Assembly: GCA_963693365.1 (NCBI GenBank)
Contig: CAVNZM010000002.1
Location: 11,408,001 to 11,472,000, forward strand
Reading direction: 5' to 3'
Length of the DNA: 64,000 nt
Source: Amoebidium appalachense
Lineage: Eukaryota > Ichthyosporea
This document shows positions 12,933-24,553 of the stretch, piece by piece. The translations under genes and the position numbers were made by a program. Under the pieces are notes generated by a model. The model was not told the origin of the DNA, did not search any database, and saw only the letters and a program-made list of their open reading frames with translations. The first letter of the stretch is position 1, and the number at the start of each line of letters is the position of its first letter.

Positions 12933-13944
12933 CCCCGCCGGCCCCCCCGCCCTCGCCCCCTCTTCCCCTCCCCCCCCCCCCCCCCCCAACCCCCGGCGGC
13001 CTCCACCACCACCACCGCCGCCACCTACCCATCCACCCATCCACCCATCCACCCATCCACCCATCCATGCCCACACACCGATATGCACACAGACGGGGCC
13101 ACACACACGCTTGTACAAGATGCTAACATGCAAAAAATTGCAAACATAAAATGAAAAACCTCAAGAATGGACCGTGTTCTTTGCTGCCTGTCACGTTTTT
13201 ATGAGTGTTTGCTGATGTGCTGTTATGTGTGCACAGAGGCCTTGGGACTCTCACGGTCAAGGGGGGGGGGGGGGGGGGGGGGGGGGTCAGCTCGTAACCA
13301 TTCGTTATGATTCATTCACGTTGCATGCACACAGTCCCAGTTCACGTACTGCATGCACACAGCCCTTTGCCCACACCGTGCATGCACACAGCCCTTTGCT
13401 CACACTGTGCATGCACACAGCCCTTTGCTCACACCGTGCATGCACACAGCCCTTTGCTCACACCGTGCATGCACACAGCCCTTTGCTCACACCGTGCATG
13501 CACACAGCCCTTTGCTCACACCGTGCATGCACACAGCCCTTTGCTCACACTGTGCATGCACACAGCCCTTTGCTCACACCGTGCATGCACACAGCCCTTT
13601 GCTAACACCGTGCATGCACACAGTCCCTTACTCGCACCGTGCATGCACACGGTCCCTTAATCGCACTTTGCCTGCACACAGTCCCTTACTCGCACTTCGC
13701 ATGCACACAGTCCCTTACTCGCACTTCGCGTGCACACAGTCCCTTACTGGAACTTTGCATGCACACAGTGCTTTACTCACACTGTGCACAGAATGCTTTA
13801 CTTACACTATGCAAACAGTCGCTGCTGGACGAGCCCAACCCCAACAGCCCGGCCAATGCCACGGCCGCACAGCTGTATAGCGAGAACCGCCGAGAGTACG
13901 AGAAGAAGGTCCGCGCCATTGTTGAGCACTCGTGGACAGAGTAG
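8369..13944 (+). CDS. UBE2A: RAD6/UBE2A-type E2 ubiquitin-conjugating enzyme, six exons
   Basis: E2 enzyme that with RAD18- and BRE1-type E3s monoubiquitinates PCNA and histone H2B, in damage tolerance and transcription. Exons: 8369-8412, 8576-8656, 11349-11374, 12239-12328, 12777-12865, 13819-13944. All phases agree, giving 151 residues (family about 152). The start [15 protein letters not shown] is the canonical RAD6 N-terminus. HPN is at residues 78-80 and the catalytic Cys is Cys88 in DGGICLDIL. Further family segments are [17 protein letters not shown] and [12 protein letters not shown]. The protein ends at HSWTE, without the acidic tail of budding-yeast Rad6. Exon 3 is only 26 nt. Intron 2 is 2.7 kb of (CA)n and C tracts. 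Intron 5 ends in a 29-bp minisatellite that runs into the acceptor. Identification is essentially certain. Confidence 0.97.
10342..10408. repeat. (CA)n microsatellite in RAD6 intron 2
   Basis: Pure CA array of about 67 nt. Shorter CA-rich runs on either side at 10275-10330 and 10693-10748 belong to the same intron. Confidence 0.9.
11170..11251. repeat. (CA)n microsatellite in RAD6 intron 2, 100 bp upstream of exon 3
   Basis: Pure CA array of about 82 nt on the sense strand, close to the 26-nt exon 3. Confidence 0.9.
11585..11725. repeat. (GTGC)n tetranucleotide array
   Basis: GTGC repeats interrupted by GTGT units, within RAD6 intron 3. Translated frames are low-complexity Arg-Ala-Cys. Confidence 0.85.
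11916..11967. repeat. (GA)n microsatellite fused to (GT)n, RAD6 intron 3
   Basis: A GA array of about 52 nt passes directly into a GT array of about 30 nt, followed by a G run near 12136-12170. Confidence 0.9.
13323..13818 (+). repeat. 29-bp minisatellite, about 17 copies, ending at the RAD6 exon 6 acceptor
   Basis: The unit is GTGCATGCACACAG followed by CCCTTTGCTCACACC. Central copies are almost identical, and later copies drift to TCCCTTACTCGCACT. The array stops where exon 6 begins, so the last copy (ATGCAAACAG) supplies the 3' splice site. Copies are contiguous without unique spacers. Confidence 0.92.
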
Positions 13945-14070
13945 CCTAGTGCCCACAAACACGTGTTTTGTAGATATACGCAGCCGTGGTGCAGCAGCAT
14001 GATTTCGGGATGTACCAAGTATAGTTGTTTGGGAATATGCCATGCAGGATTGTGTGGGATATGCCGTGAT

Positions 14071-14162
14071 GACTATAAGTGTACCGGAGTATGACTGTGT
14101 GGGATACACCGTTTATGACTATAAGTGTACCGGAGTATGACTGTGTGGGATACACCGTTTAT
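14071..14162 (+). repeat. Tandem 2 x 46 bp repeat in the RAD6 3' UTR
   Basis: Two identical 46-bp copies (14071-14116, 14117-14162) sit in a longer run of degenerate GGGATATGCC-like repeats between the stop codon and the polyadenylation signal. Confidence 0.85.
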
Positions 14163-14421
14163 GATTGTGCGGGACAATACTGTTTGTGATTGGCGGAATA
14201 TGTTGCATGTGATTGGCAGGATATGCGAAATTTCATTGTGTGGGATATGCTATTTATGGTTGTCCGGGATATGCCGCAGGCATGTTCATGCCTGCATGGC
14301 ATGGCATGGCTGTGCCGGTGCCAGGGTGTAAGGCTGACACGGCACGCTGGTGTAACTGCCCAGAGAAATTGCGATGTTGTGTGATTGACGTTTCACCATG
14401 CCTAAACCTCTCTTGTACCTC

Positions 14422-14427
14422 AATAAA
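14422..14427 (+). terminator. AATAAA polyadenylation signal for RAD6/UBE2A
   Basis: Canonical AATAAA 478 nt after the RAD6 stop codon, followed by TG-rich sequence. Confidence 0.7.
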
Positions 14428-14444
14428 ATGTCGAACATATGATT

Positions 14445-14876
14445 GATGAATTGCACTAAGGACACGGAATTTTGTGTTGGGGTGTTTTACCAAGCCGTAC
14501 GTACTGAACAGGCGCAGGTGGAAAGGCCTAGCCTAAGGTGAAGTTGATTGGATAAAGGGTGGCAAAAAAAGTGTGTGTGTGCGCGCGTTTGTTTATGAAT
14601 GTGTGTGTGAGCAAGCAGAGGAAGAAGCCCTGTAATATTTGGATGGGGGGATCTCGAGACGGGGAACGGCCAAAGGGAGGGGGCAAGAGGGAAAGGCGCC
14701 AGCTGCAGGGTATATGGTGGGGTGCAAGGATGGGAGGGGGAGGGATTGGTGGATAAGACAGGAAGCTGAGCAAGAAAAGGTAGCCAGCAGCGTGAGTGAG
14801 GGCAGTGGGATCCGGAGTGGGCCGAATTTTAAAGCGTTGGGTGCTATGATCGTGACCTGTATGCCTGCGTGCATGC

Positions 14877-14923
<47 letters not shown>

Positions 14924-14930
14924 CGTGTAC

Positions 14931-14966
<36 letters not shown>

Positions 14967-15235
14967 GCGCGCGCCGGGAGAGGGGGTGGGGGGGGGGTAT
15001 TGGGGGGTTGTATATGCAGACCGTAGCTCCTTGAGATCACTGCCTGGAAAAAAAAAAATCCGTATGTTTGTGTGTGTGCGTGCGTGCATGTGTGCATGCA
15101 TGCGTGCGTGCGTGCGTGTGTGTATGCGTGTGTGCGGGTGCGCGAGCATGCGCGTGTGGGCACGTGCGTGCAATGCGATGCGCACGCGCTTGTGGGGACG
15201 AGGAGGGGCAAAAGGGGAGGGGGGGGGAGGGGAGG

Positions 15236-15267
<32 letters not shown>

Positions 15268-16150
15268 AGGTCAGGGGTCATTGGGCACCAAGATCCCGGC
15301 CCGTGCACGGTGGAACAAAATCTAGCGCATAATGAATGACAATGTGACACACCACCACATCCACGGTAAACCGTTAAGAGGGACGTCACAACTAGAACAT
15401 CCATCAGTGCAACTTTAATAAGAAACTTGGTCGGTAAAAATAGCGTCCAAGTAGTTACAAGTTTTGAGCTGTATAATATGTACATATGTTGACAGTCACC
15501 CATATTGCATCGTACCCTTGATAGATATACATAAGGTATCAACTGAAAAAAATACATGTGGTATACGTTACATGCCTTACACACGAAGTTTGTTTGGGCG
15601 GGCAAATCTCGTCAAAGGCGCTTTACCGTGAAACCACTGTAAACCGGGAGTCTCCATTGCCTTGTAATTGAAGGTGTACTAATCATGGCATAGCTTTCAT
15701 GTTCACCCAAATCATTCTCAACTGCACATTGTACTGGAATGTCACATATATACCACTTACTAATCCTCAGTACAGCACCTCCGAGCGGACTTTGCTAACT
15801 TATGATCACCACTGTGATTTATAAGATCTTTGCATCATCCCCCCCCCCCCCCCCCCCCCCCCTCCCCCCCCTCCTCCCCTCCCCCTCTCCTTCTCCCCGT
15901 TTTAAACCTTTACCTTCCAAAAGAACAATATCCCCCCCTCACCCACGTGCACCCATTCCCCCGAAACACCACCACTGTTCCCACCGTCACAGGCCCCGCA
16001 TCAGTAAACATCAATCTCAAAAAATTGGCCACAGGCCCAGTAGTAAACCCCAAAAAAAAAAAAAAAAAAAAAAAAAAAAACGGAAAAAAAAAGGAAAAAA
16101 AAAAGTTGTTGCGGACATTCATTTCCGGGTTTTGATCACCATCTATCTCA
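14445..16150. other. Intergenic region, RAD6 / RING gene
   Basis: Contains (GT)n at about 14879-14990, GTGC-rich sequence, G tracts near 15240-15268, an A run at about 16050-16080 and a C run at 15838-15862. The stretch 15300-15800 is unique AT-rich sequence without a supported exon. The genes on either side converge here. Confidence 0.5.
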
Positions 16151-17653
16151 TCAAGGCAGTGCAGGCATTTCAAGACGTCGACCAACGCCAGGCGTGATCG
16201 TCACAGCCACCGGGTCAAACACACCCCTGCACTGGGGGCACGAAACCCGGCCCGCGCCCACCATGTGCATGTAGCAATGCTGGTGCAGCACGTGACCACG
16301 CTGGCACACTTGCACCACCTGCCCCACAGAGAACGCATCTGTGCACACGCACACGTCCTGCTTGATACGGCCAAGGTACACACTCACATCCTCCGTGAGG
16401 AAGAAGGCAGTGCCGTAGTCGTTTGCCTTCATCACGTCGTATATCTCCCTCAGCGATTTATCTTTGTAGTCAGTTTCGGTCTGATTGAGCCTGCAGGAAG
16501 AAAAAAATTGTGGGACTAATAATCCAAGCAGCTCGCCTTTGTTGTTACTCAGGCTGCAAGTCACACCTTAAAAGCTCCAACAGCCCGTACGAACTCAGTC
16601 ATGTGCCCATTAATCAGGTCAAACCATCATACATCATGAATCATCACTCACTTCGTGACATATGCAATCAATGCCATGTGTAGGATTAATAAACCAAATC
16701 CAAAGGCATGTATCAGTCACCCACTTGAAACACCAGACTTACATTTGCAGCAAGAACGACGGGTTTGTAGCGTTAAAAAGCTGCTGCGTGGCTGCCATCT
16801 TGATCCTCTGTGCGCGCCTTTTCTCGAGCATGTTCTTGATTCCCTTTGCCGTAAGCACGGCACCCACGGCGCCAAACCCGGCCACCAGCATGACCCCCAG
16901 CGGTGTCAGCGAAAAGGCCACTGCCGGGATAAGGTGTGCCAGGCCCACCACCACGCATGCGCCCAGTGCAGCCAGCCCAATGCCGGCAAGACATTTCACC
17001 ACAAAGTTGGAGTTGCCGAGGGCCCTGAGGGCCCTCTCGATGGGCTCGTACCACGGGTGGCCTGGCGTGATGACTTCCTGGGCCTTGTAGATGGCCACCA
17101 GCTGCTTGAGAAACTGCTCCTCGGTGCTGCCGTTGTGTTTCTCAACAAACCGGAGCTTGGCGATGTGTGCGTAAAGAGCACGCCGCAGTATGTGCATGAT
17201 CATGATTGCTGCTTTAACATCCTCGCGTGTTTCCGGATCCTCCTCATTCAGAGTCAACAAAACAACTTCCGCTTTTTCCATTACTGTGGCGCGTACCGCC
17301 TCGATGTTAGCTATGCCCGCATCTGCTTCACGGAGAGTTTCTATGGCGAATGTGCCATAGGCAGTGGCTCCCTGGCTGGTCCACACGTCTTTTTCTGAGC
17401 AACCCCCCTTCATGAGTGCGGTCATGCCAAGAGCATCGGCAAGACGAACCTTGGCCCGCCGGACTTCATTTGCCATACTCTGCACCTTGGCGTTGTCATG
17501 GTCCAGGCGCTTTTGCAGCTGCTCCAGTGAGAGGTTCGTCAGAGAAAGGACGAGGTCGCCTGCAGAGACTGCCAACTCGCCAGGGGGGTGCTGTGGAACT
17601 CGAACAGGGCGGGGAGCAGAGGCAGCCGCTGGATTCGCTTGGGTGTTGCCCAT
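16151..17653 (-). CDS. Membrane-anchored RING-type protein (putative E3 ubiquitin ligase)
   Basis: Two exons, 17653-16743 and 16490-16151, join at AT|G (donor GTAAGT, acceptor CTTCCTGCAG) to give about 416 residues. The start MGNTQA offers an N-myristoylation-like Gly2. Residues 40-200 are helical. About 214-270 is a long hydrophobic stretch (AGIGLAALGACVVVGLAHL, then PLGVMLVAGFGAVGAVLTA) that fits two membrane passes or a hairpin. Basic NMLEKRRAQRIK follows. The C-terminus has a RING-H2-like pattern: Cys351, Cys353, Cys366, His370, His373, Cys376, Cys388, Cys391. The first pair is C-x-C rather than C-x2-C, so zinc site 1 may be altered. I do not recognise the family. An upstream pyrimidine-rich tract ending in CAACAG suggests a 5' UTR intron just before the ATG. 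Confidence 0.8.
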
Positions 17654-17859
17654 TCTTGGGACGCGTCGAATCTTGTTGTCTGTTGTGCGAGGAGGGAAAA
17701 AAAAAAGAAGAAGGCTTGGCCCATTTGAATTGCATTGGTCGCACTGGCGCAAAGAATGGCTATAATGAAGTGCGCTTGTTGTGGCCTATTATAGTACAGT
17801 GGTAGCACGGCCCTTGTGGGTGTGAGAAAACTCAAGTCCGCGTTTAAGATTGTGATCAC

Positions 17860-18733
17860 ATGAAGTCAACATCACGCCACGAACACGAAGTGCACGTTTG
17901 TGTGTACACGCGGGGTTTACGCTGCTTACTCGAGGCAAAGAGAGACCAGTCTCAGGTATGGGTACATATGTGCTGTGACTGTGCGCAAACTATTGCTACT
18001 GTACGTGTTCGTGCATTGCTTGTACATTTTCATATATATTGGGTATTCAGTGCTGCACTGGCGCAGGTCAACCTGCTGGCCCTGTGGGCACGGCAGCGTA
18101 TCACGGCGCCGGCAGTGATAAGGTTGGCAATGTTCACGTGCATGCATGACGTCAGCAACCTGCAAAAATATTATGCGCCCAAGATTTCAATATAGAAGAG
18201 CTAGTTTTATACATCTGGGAATGCAAAATTCCTTGACAGCGATAATGGGGCGTATAATATGTGCATTTTTCTTTTGAATGGAAAAAAGAAGTGCAGCTCA
18301 TGGTCGCTCTTGTACAAAATGAACAGCTCAAAATGAACACGAACACGAACGTGGCTCACGATGAGGAACACAGCCAAATCCAATCTACCTAAGGGAAACC
18401 TATTGGATAAAAGCATGGCATTCGACGATTTTAGTTGGTTTAAAAGCAGCTGTAAGCATCTGATTCGTTACATGTCGTTAACAAATCTTGCCACAAAATC
18501 CCCTATACAAGAGTGCCACGTGGAGCTCTTGGTGCAAAATTGCGCATCAACTCTTCAAGTTTACCTGCCCTGTGCAGCTGTGGCCAGCACAGACCGGTCT
18601 GAGTGATATTCTCTCATGGAAGTGTGCAGGATACCCAACAACAAGATATTTGTTCTCGCTCTCTTTCGTACGCGTGGTGAGTCTAGCGTGGCATTATGTC
18701 GCATGCGTTTCTTTCTTTCTTTTTTTTTTTTTT

Positions 18734-18769
<36 letters not shown>

Positions 18770-18787
18770 GAGGGGCCGGTGGGGAGA

Positions 18788-18822
<35 letters not shown>

Positions 18823-18914
18823 GAGAGAGAGAGAGAGGGGGGGGGGGGGGGAGGAGGGGGAGGGATAATAGTACGTATATACAGTGGATGCGTGTGTGTG
18901 CGTGTGTGTTCAAT

Positions 18915-18947
<33 letters not shown>

Positions 18948-19410
18948 CGGGGCCCCGGGGGGGGGGAGGGGGAAGGGGGGGGAGGGGGAGGGGGGAGGTG
19001 GTCGGGGGAGGGGGACTGGGAGTGAGTACACGTCTACATATATATGTCTGCAGTACACACGTGATTTCTTAAGTTTATGCCATGTTGGATTTGGTGGTGC
19101 CAAAGTTTGTGTGTGTGTGTGTGTTGTGTGTCTGCGTGTGTGCGTGCGTGCGTGCGTACGTTTGCGTGCGTGTGCGCGTGCTAGCTCTCTGTGGCGGCTG
19201 TGCGTATGCATGAGTGTCTACCGCGGTGACGGTCGACATGTGCCACGGTGCGGGCCCCGGAGCCTAGGGCGGAGGGACCAACGTTACCGTGGGGACTCTT
19301 GCAAGCTCATGAATTGTTGATCTTTTGAACCCCGGTCCCGTTTGCCCCCCGGGCCGTTGAAATCACGTTCCCCGTGAGAATACTGATGCCTGCTACTATA
19401 GCTAATATAC

Positions 19411-19448
<38 letters not shown>

Positions 19449-20400
19449 CCCCGGCCCACACACACACGCACACGCACACAAAAACACGCGTACACATTAA
19501 CGGCTTTCACGCAGAGAAGATTGATCTGGTGAGCTGGGATCCGGATAACAGTATCGCTGCACAGCTCACTGTGCACATGTACGTACACACACACACACGC
19601 ACACATGTTGTGTGTGTGTTCACGTTTGTGTGTGTGTGCACGCACACCCGCACTTTGTGCGTTCCGCAATGGCACACATGTGAGCATGTGTGGGCAAACA
19701 CAAGTATTTGTGCCGTCTTGAACTGACTGTGTTTGCATGTGTGTGGACGTGCAGTGCAGCACTTGTGGGCGGCATATATCCGTATCAATAATGGCCTGCC
19801 TGTGCATGCCAGCTAGAGTTTGAGCGGACACACGTGATAATGCTGGTGTCATGCCGTACTGTCATCGAGAGGGACGGGTGTATAGTGTTTGTATGTGGTG
19901 TGGATGGATGATTCGTGTGTGTGCTGTCACAATGATGCCTGTGACGTGCACGCATGTGCACATGTGCTCCTGGTTCCGCTCTGTTTTTGTTGTTGTGGTG
20001 GTGATGGTGGTGGGTTCTGTTGTTGTGGCGTAGTCTAAGCGCCCAGCTGTTAACTTGTGATTGGTTCTCCCGTACGCGTGCACATCTCCTTGCACATTAA
20101 CACATGTGCGAGCTTCACACGACTATTGTTTTTATTTCTTGTTACTTGCAGGGGAGATCTCTTGGTGTGTTGTGCATTCATGCCTGCCCTCATACGAAGG
20201 TGGATGGTGGAGATACCACTGCATGTGTGCATCTGCAATCCATTCCGCCTTTCGGAGGCAATGCCATTCAGTTGTCCAGCTTGGCCCTGTGTGTGTGTGT
20301 TTGTGTGTGTGTTGGGGGAGGGGGAGGGGGGGGGGGGGGGGGGGGATGGAGGAAGGAGGGAGGGAGTGAGTGGTGAGAAGTGAGCGAGTTTGTTGCATAA
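17860..20400. other. Unresolved gene region with exon-like segments on both strands
   Basis: Plus-strand candidates: 17860-17955 (ATG, donor GTATGG), 18067-18122 (after GGCGCAG, peptide VNLLALWARQRITAPAVI) and about 19509-19575 (KIDLVSWDPDNSIAAQLTVH, donor GTACGT). Minus-strand candidates: about 19406-19283 (HGERDFNGPGGKRDRGSKDQ, donor GTAACG), about 18660-18568 (REYHSDRSVLATAAQG, donor GTAAAC) and about 18103-17926 (GQQVDLRQCSTEYPIY). The phases do not give one clean model on either strand, and I recognise no family. At least one real gene probably lies here. G and C tracts at 18790-18820 and 19411-19447 interrupt it, as does a (TTG)n run at 18736-18770. Confidence 0.3.
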
Positions 20401-20749
20401 GGTGCAAGGGGGACGACAAGAAAATACATGGCACCAAGGGATATCGATGCATGAAAAGGTGTATATGCAGTATGTTCATGTCCTCACGTACACGTGTGTG
20501 TGCCCACACGCGTGTGTGCATACGTGCATGCGCATGCGCATGTGTGTGTGCTGGCTGACATCACACTACCCCTGGGACGGTGGGTTTCACACAAGTGGAA
20601 TGAATATGTGCGTGGCGTTTGCACAAGTGTGTGTATCCGTTTTGGGTTGGGATTGAGAAGCAGAAGAGAAGGTTAGCAAACACTTCGATCAGAGCCAACG
20701 CCATGTGAACTCTCTCTATGGGCAACCCTCCCAGTATCCATTGATCGGT

Positions 20750-20785
<36 letters not shown>

Positions 20786-21002
20786 ACCGCCCTAAAACAA
20801 ACATAAACATAAACAAAACAAACAAACAAAAACTACACTAACAGCCATCCAATCCTCCTTTTCACTCAAACAACTGCATCAAATTCTCACCACTATCCCC
20901 CTTACTCCCCCCCCCCCCCCCCACACACACACACACACAACATTAAAAAAAAAACAATAGAGAAAACACAAAGAAACACATGGTCTCAAAGTGAAAACGT
21001 AC

Positions 21003-21147
21003 TTCTTAGCCCCGGTCTGGTTGGCCACACCGGCAATGCGGGCCTTAACATCCTCCGGATCACCCAGATAGAACCCACTCAGGGGGGAGAAGCTGTTGTC
21101 CTGCTTGATGGGCTTGAGGTCCTCATCTAGCTCGTACACGAGGGGCA

Positions 21148-21192
<45 letters not shown>

Positions 21193-21254
21193 TAAGTGCC
21201 AGTGTATGTTTTTGACACCTAAACCGCAAGGGAGAGGAAGGTGGTGGTGGTGGT

Positions 21255-21318
<64 letters not shown>

Positions 21319-22130
21319 GGGGGGGGGGGGGGGAAGCGAGAGAGAAAGAGAGCGAGAGAGTGTGTGTGTCTGCTCTGACGGGTGCGTGAGGATTTGTACG
21401 GCTAATGCGAGTGCATAAGGGTATTGGCGCCGGCGGTGTGTGTGTGTGTGTGTCTGTGTGTATGTGGATGCACAGGAGGGGGGGGGGGGGGGGGGGGGGG
21501 TGTACAACGTTCCCACGACTTTAGGTCAGATGCATCAATAAAGCCAGAGCCCATTCCGGTATGAAGGTAACTTTTGGGCCCAAAATCAAACAGTGAGGCC
21601 TATAGGCCAGAACCAACAGATTGCCCGTGCATGCGTGTTATGCGTGCCGTGGTTGGCAGGCTAGGACGAGAAAAACCCAAAACCAACGGAGAGCCAGTAA
21701 GATGCCAAGAAGCCATCAAGCCCCCCCCCCCCCCCCCCCCCCCCCCCGTTGCAAGGATGGGTGATTGGCCTACTTATTCCTCTTATCGATGGTGAAGGAC
21801 CACAAGGGTAGTTAACAGTACAGTATGCATCTGTGAAAGATCAACCCACAACAGCAGTTCGTTGACACAAATTGACACAAATTGCAAAAAAATCGTAATA
21901 TGTGCATCAATATGTATGGGCCCCCAGTTAATGTCATAATGTTATAGCTGAGCCCCCCCCCCCCCCCCCCCCCCTCCCGCTCCCGGGAACCACCACCAAA
22001 AGAAAAAACTCACCCCAGGAGAGGGGGGGAGGGGGTAAAATGTGTTGTAGAGTGAGGTACATATTCACAATGGACAACACAATGCAGAGCGCAGAAACAA
22101 GACATACAGGGAGTGTATCATAAAGCAGAG

Positions 22131-22194
<64 letters not shown>

Positions 22195-22982
22195 TTTTGT
22201 GGGGGGGGGGGGGGGGGGGAGGGGGAGGGGGGGGGGGATTATACCTGTGGGGATGTTGAGGTTGAGGATGTCCTCCTCGCTGATGTTGTCAAGGTACTTG
22301 ACCAGCCCACGCAGACTGTTGCCGTGAGCTGCAATCATCACACGCTTGCCTGCCTTGATCGCCGGCGCAATGTCGCTCTCCCAGAAGGGAAGCACCTGTG
22401 TGTACGTGTACGTGTGTGTGTGTATGTTTGTGTGTGTGTGGAATATGATGGTGTAGGTGCTGCAGATGTGACACTGAGGCAGGATTGAGGAGAACGGGTG
22501 GGTGTGCCTTTGCAAGGGTGGCGGGAACGTGCAAAAGGTTGGGATAGAAGAGAGAAGAGAGAAAAAGAGAGAGAAAAGGGGGGGGGGGGGGGGGGGGGGG
22601 AGAGAGAGAGAGATGGAGAGAGCGGGGATGGGGGGGAGGGGGAAGAGAGAGCGGGGGAAAGAGAGGGAGGGCGGGGAGGAGGAGGAGGAGGGGGAGGGGG
22701 AGGGGGAGGGGGAGGATGGAGAGGCAAAGAGATCGAGAGAGAGGGAGAGGGGGGAAGTGTGTGTGTGTGTGTGCGTGCAAGGTCAGTGATATTCGTGTCA
22801 ATAACCATTAGAACCTGTTGCTTAAGATACTGTTCTGTAACGACTGCGGGTGAGTATTCCAATATAGCCATATGTAGAAGTTAAGCATTGCCCAAAATGC
22901 CAGTTGCAGATTCGATACTTTCGTATACAGACAGCATGGGTGTGGAGTAGCCAGGAACCTTGGGAAAGCGGGGGTAAGGAAG

Positions 22983-23013
<31 letters not shown>

Positions 23014-23021
23014 AGAGGGGG

Positions 23022-23092
<71 letters not shown>

Positions 23093-24368
23093 TTTGGTGG
23101 GGGAGGGTGGGGGATTAACGCGCTATAGTACACGTATACAACGGACAACACGATGCCGAGTGCAAACCACACAAAGAGTATGCATATAAGCAGAACCCAT
23201 CCACCAAGAGGGGGGAAGGGGGGGGGGGGGGGGGGGGGAGGGAGGGAGGGACAGAGGGAGAGAAAGAGAGAGAGAGAGAGCAAGTGTGTGTGTGTGTGTT
23301 TGTGCATGTGAAAAAGTCCCCCGTGAGGGGGGGGGGGGGGGGGGGGGGGGGCTAAAGAAAGTGAAGTTGGATCCAGCATGTCGACTCGGGGGTCCAAGTT
23401 CTTGCGTGGTGCAGGAGGTGTGCTTGTGTGTGTGCTTGTCTGGAAGGAAGACAGGTAGTCGAGTGCATATGCATTGCAATGGTAGAGTTGGGCTGGTGGA
23501 TTTGGGACACCGTGTGCGTGTTTGAGGGGAGGGTGGGTGGGTGGGGGGGGGGGGGGGGGGGGGGGGGGTTTGAATGCGTCAAAAAGTACGAAGTACACAA
23601 GAACAAACGGATAACACGATGCAGAATGCAAGCCATACATAAAGAGTATGCATAATAAGCAGAGCCCATCCTCAGGGGGGCCCACGTCATCCACAGTACC
23701 CGAGTTTCGACCTATTCCCCTCGTTAACGAAACCCAACTCAGATACTGTTTCACTTGAACATGAGTAGGTCACCCGTCTTGATCAGAGACGAGCAGGGTT
23801 GCTTATGCAGGCAAGGGCAGTGGGAAAGGCCGGGGGTTAAAGTTGCAGCAGTAAGCAGAAGCAAGAAAAATATAGATAGGAACTCAGGAGACGGGGCTTC
23901 TAGGAAGCTCCCCCGTCGATACCTAAGTCGATACTTCCCTGGCTAACATACTACACCAGCTGAAAAGAATTAAGTCCCGAAGGCCACAGAATTCGTAATC
24001 AGAGGGGAAAATATGAGATTTGACCCACGCCGCAGGGTAGTAACACGCTTACTAGGGCGGAACTTTATCGTCTTCGAACGGAAAGCTATGCCCCCGGATG
24101 TCAGCCGGAAATATGGTATCACCCATTGCTTTGGGCTTGAAAAAAGCCAAACCGATAGTCCGAGTTATGTTACGCCGGCGGGTAACATGCCGCATGGGTT
24201 CCAAGGGAGCTGTCGCCAACAGAGCGGTGTGTGCATGCGTGCGCGTAACGCAATGTGTGAAGTGTGTCTATAGCTATGAAAGGGGGTATGCAGAAGTGGA
24301 CAGATGAAGTGTGTGGAGAGAAAAACAGTAAGAAGAAAAGTAGACACCGGTATGTGCAACCCCGCACA

Positions 24369-24403
<35 letters not shown>

Positions 24404-24464
24404 AATAAGCGAAGATTACAGGTAATCAACCAGAACAACAAATGACAAGCAAAACAACAGGCGC

Positions 24465-24501
<37 letters not shown>

Positions 24502-24506
24502 AGGAA

Positions 24507-24553
<47 letters not shown>

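Noticed and set aside
13323-13818. CRISPR-like array
   Set aside because: Copies are contiguous with no unique spacers, lie in a eukaryotic intron, and drift gradually, so this is a minisatellite.
22822-23754. 310-codon minus frame starting [15 protein letters not shown]
   Set aside because: It runs through G/C tracts, a GA array and two copies of the dispersed element. The part shared with 52216-52545 and 2397-2666 is shared as DNA repeat, not as a protein family.
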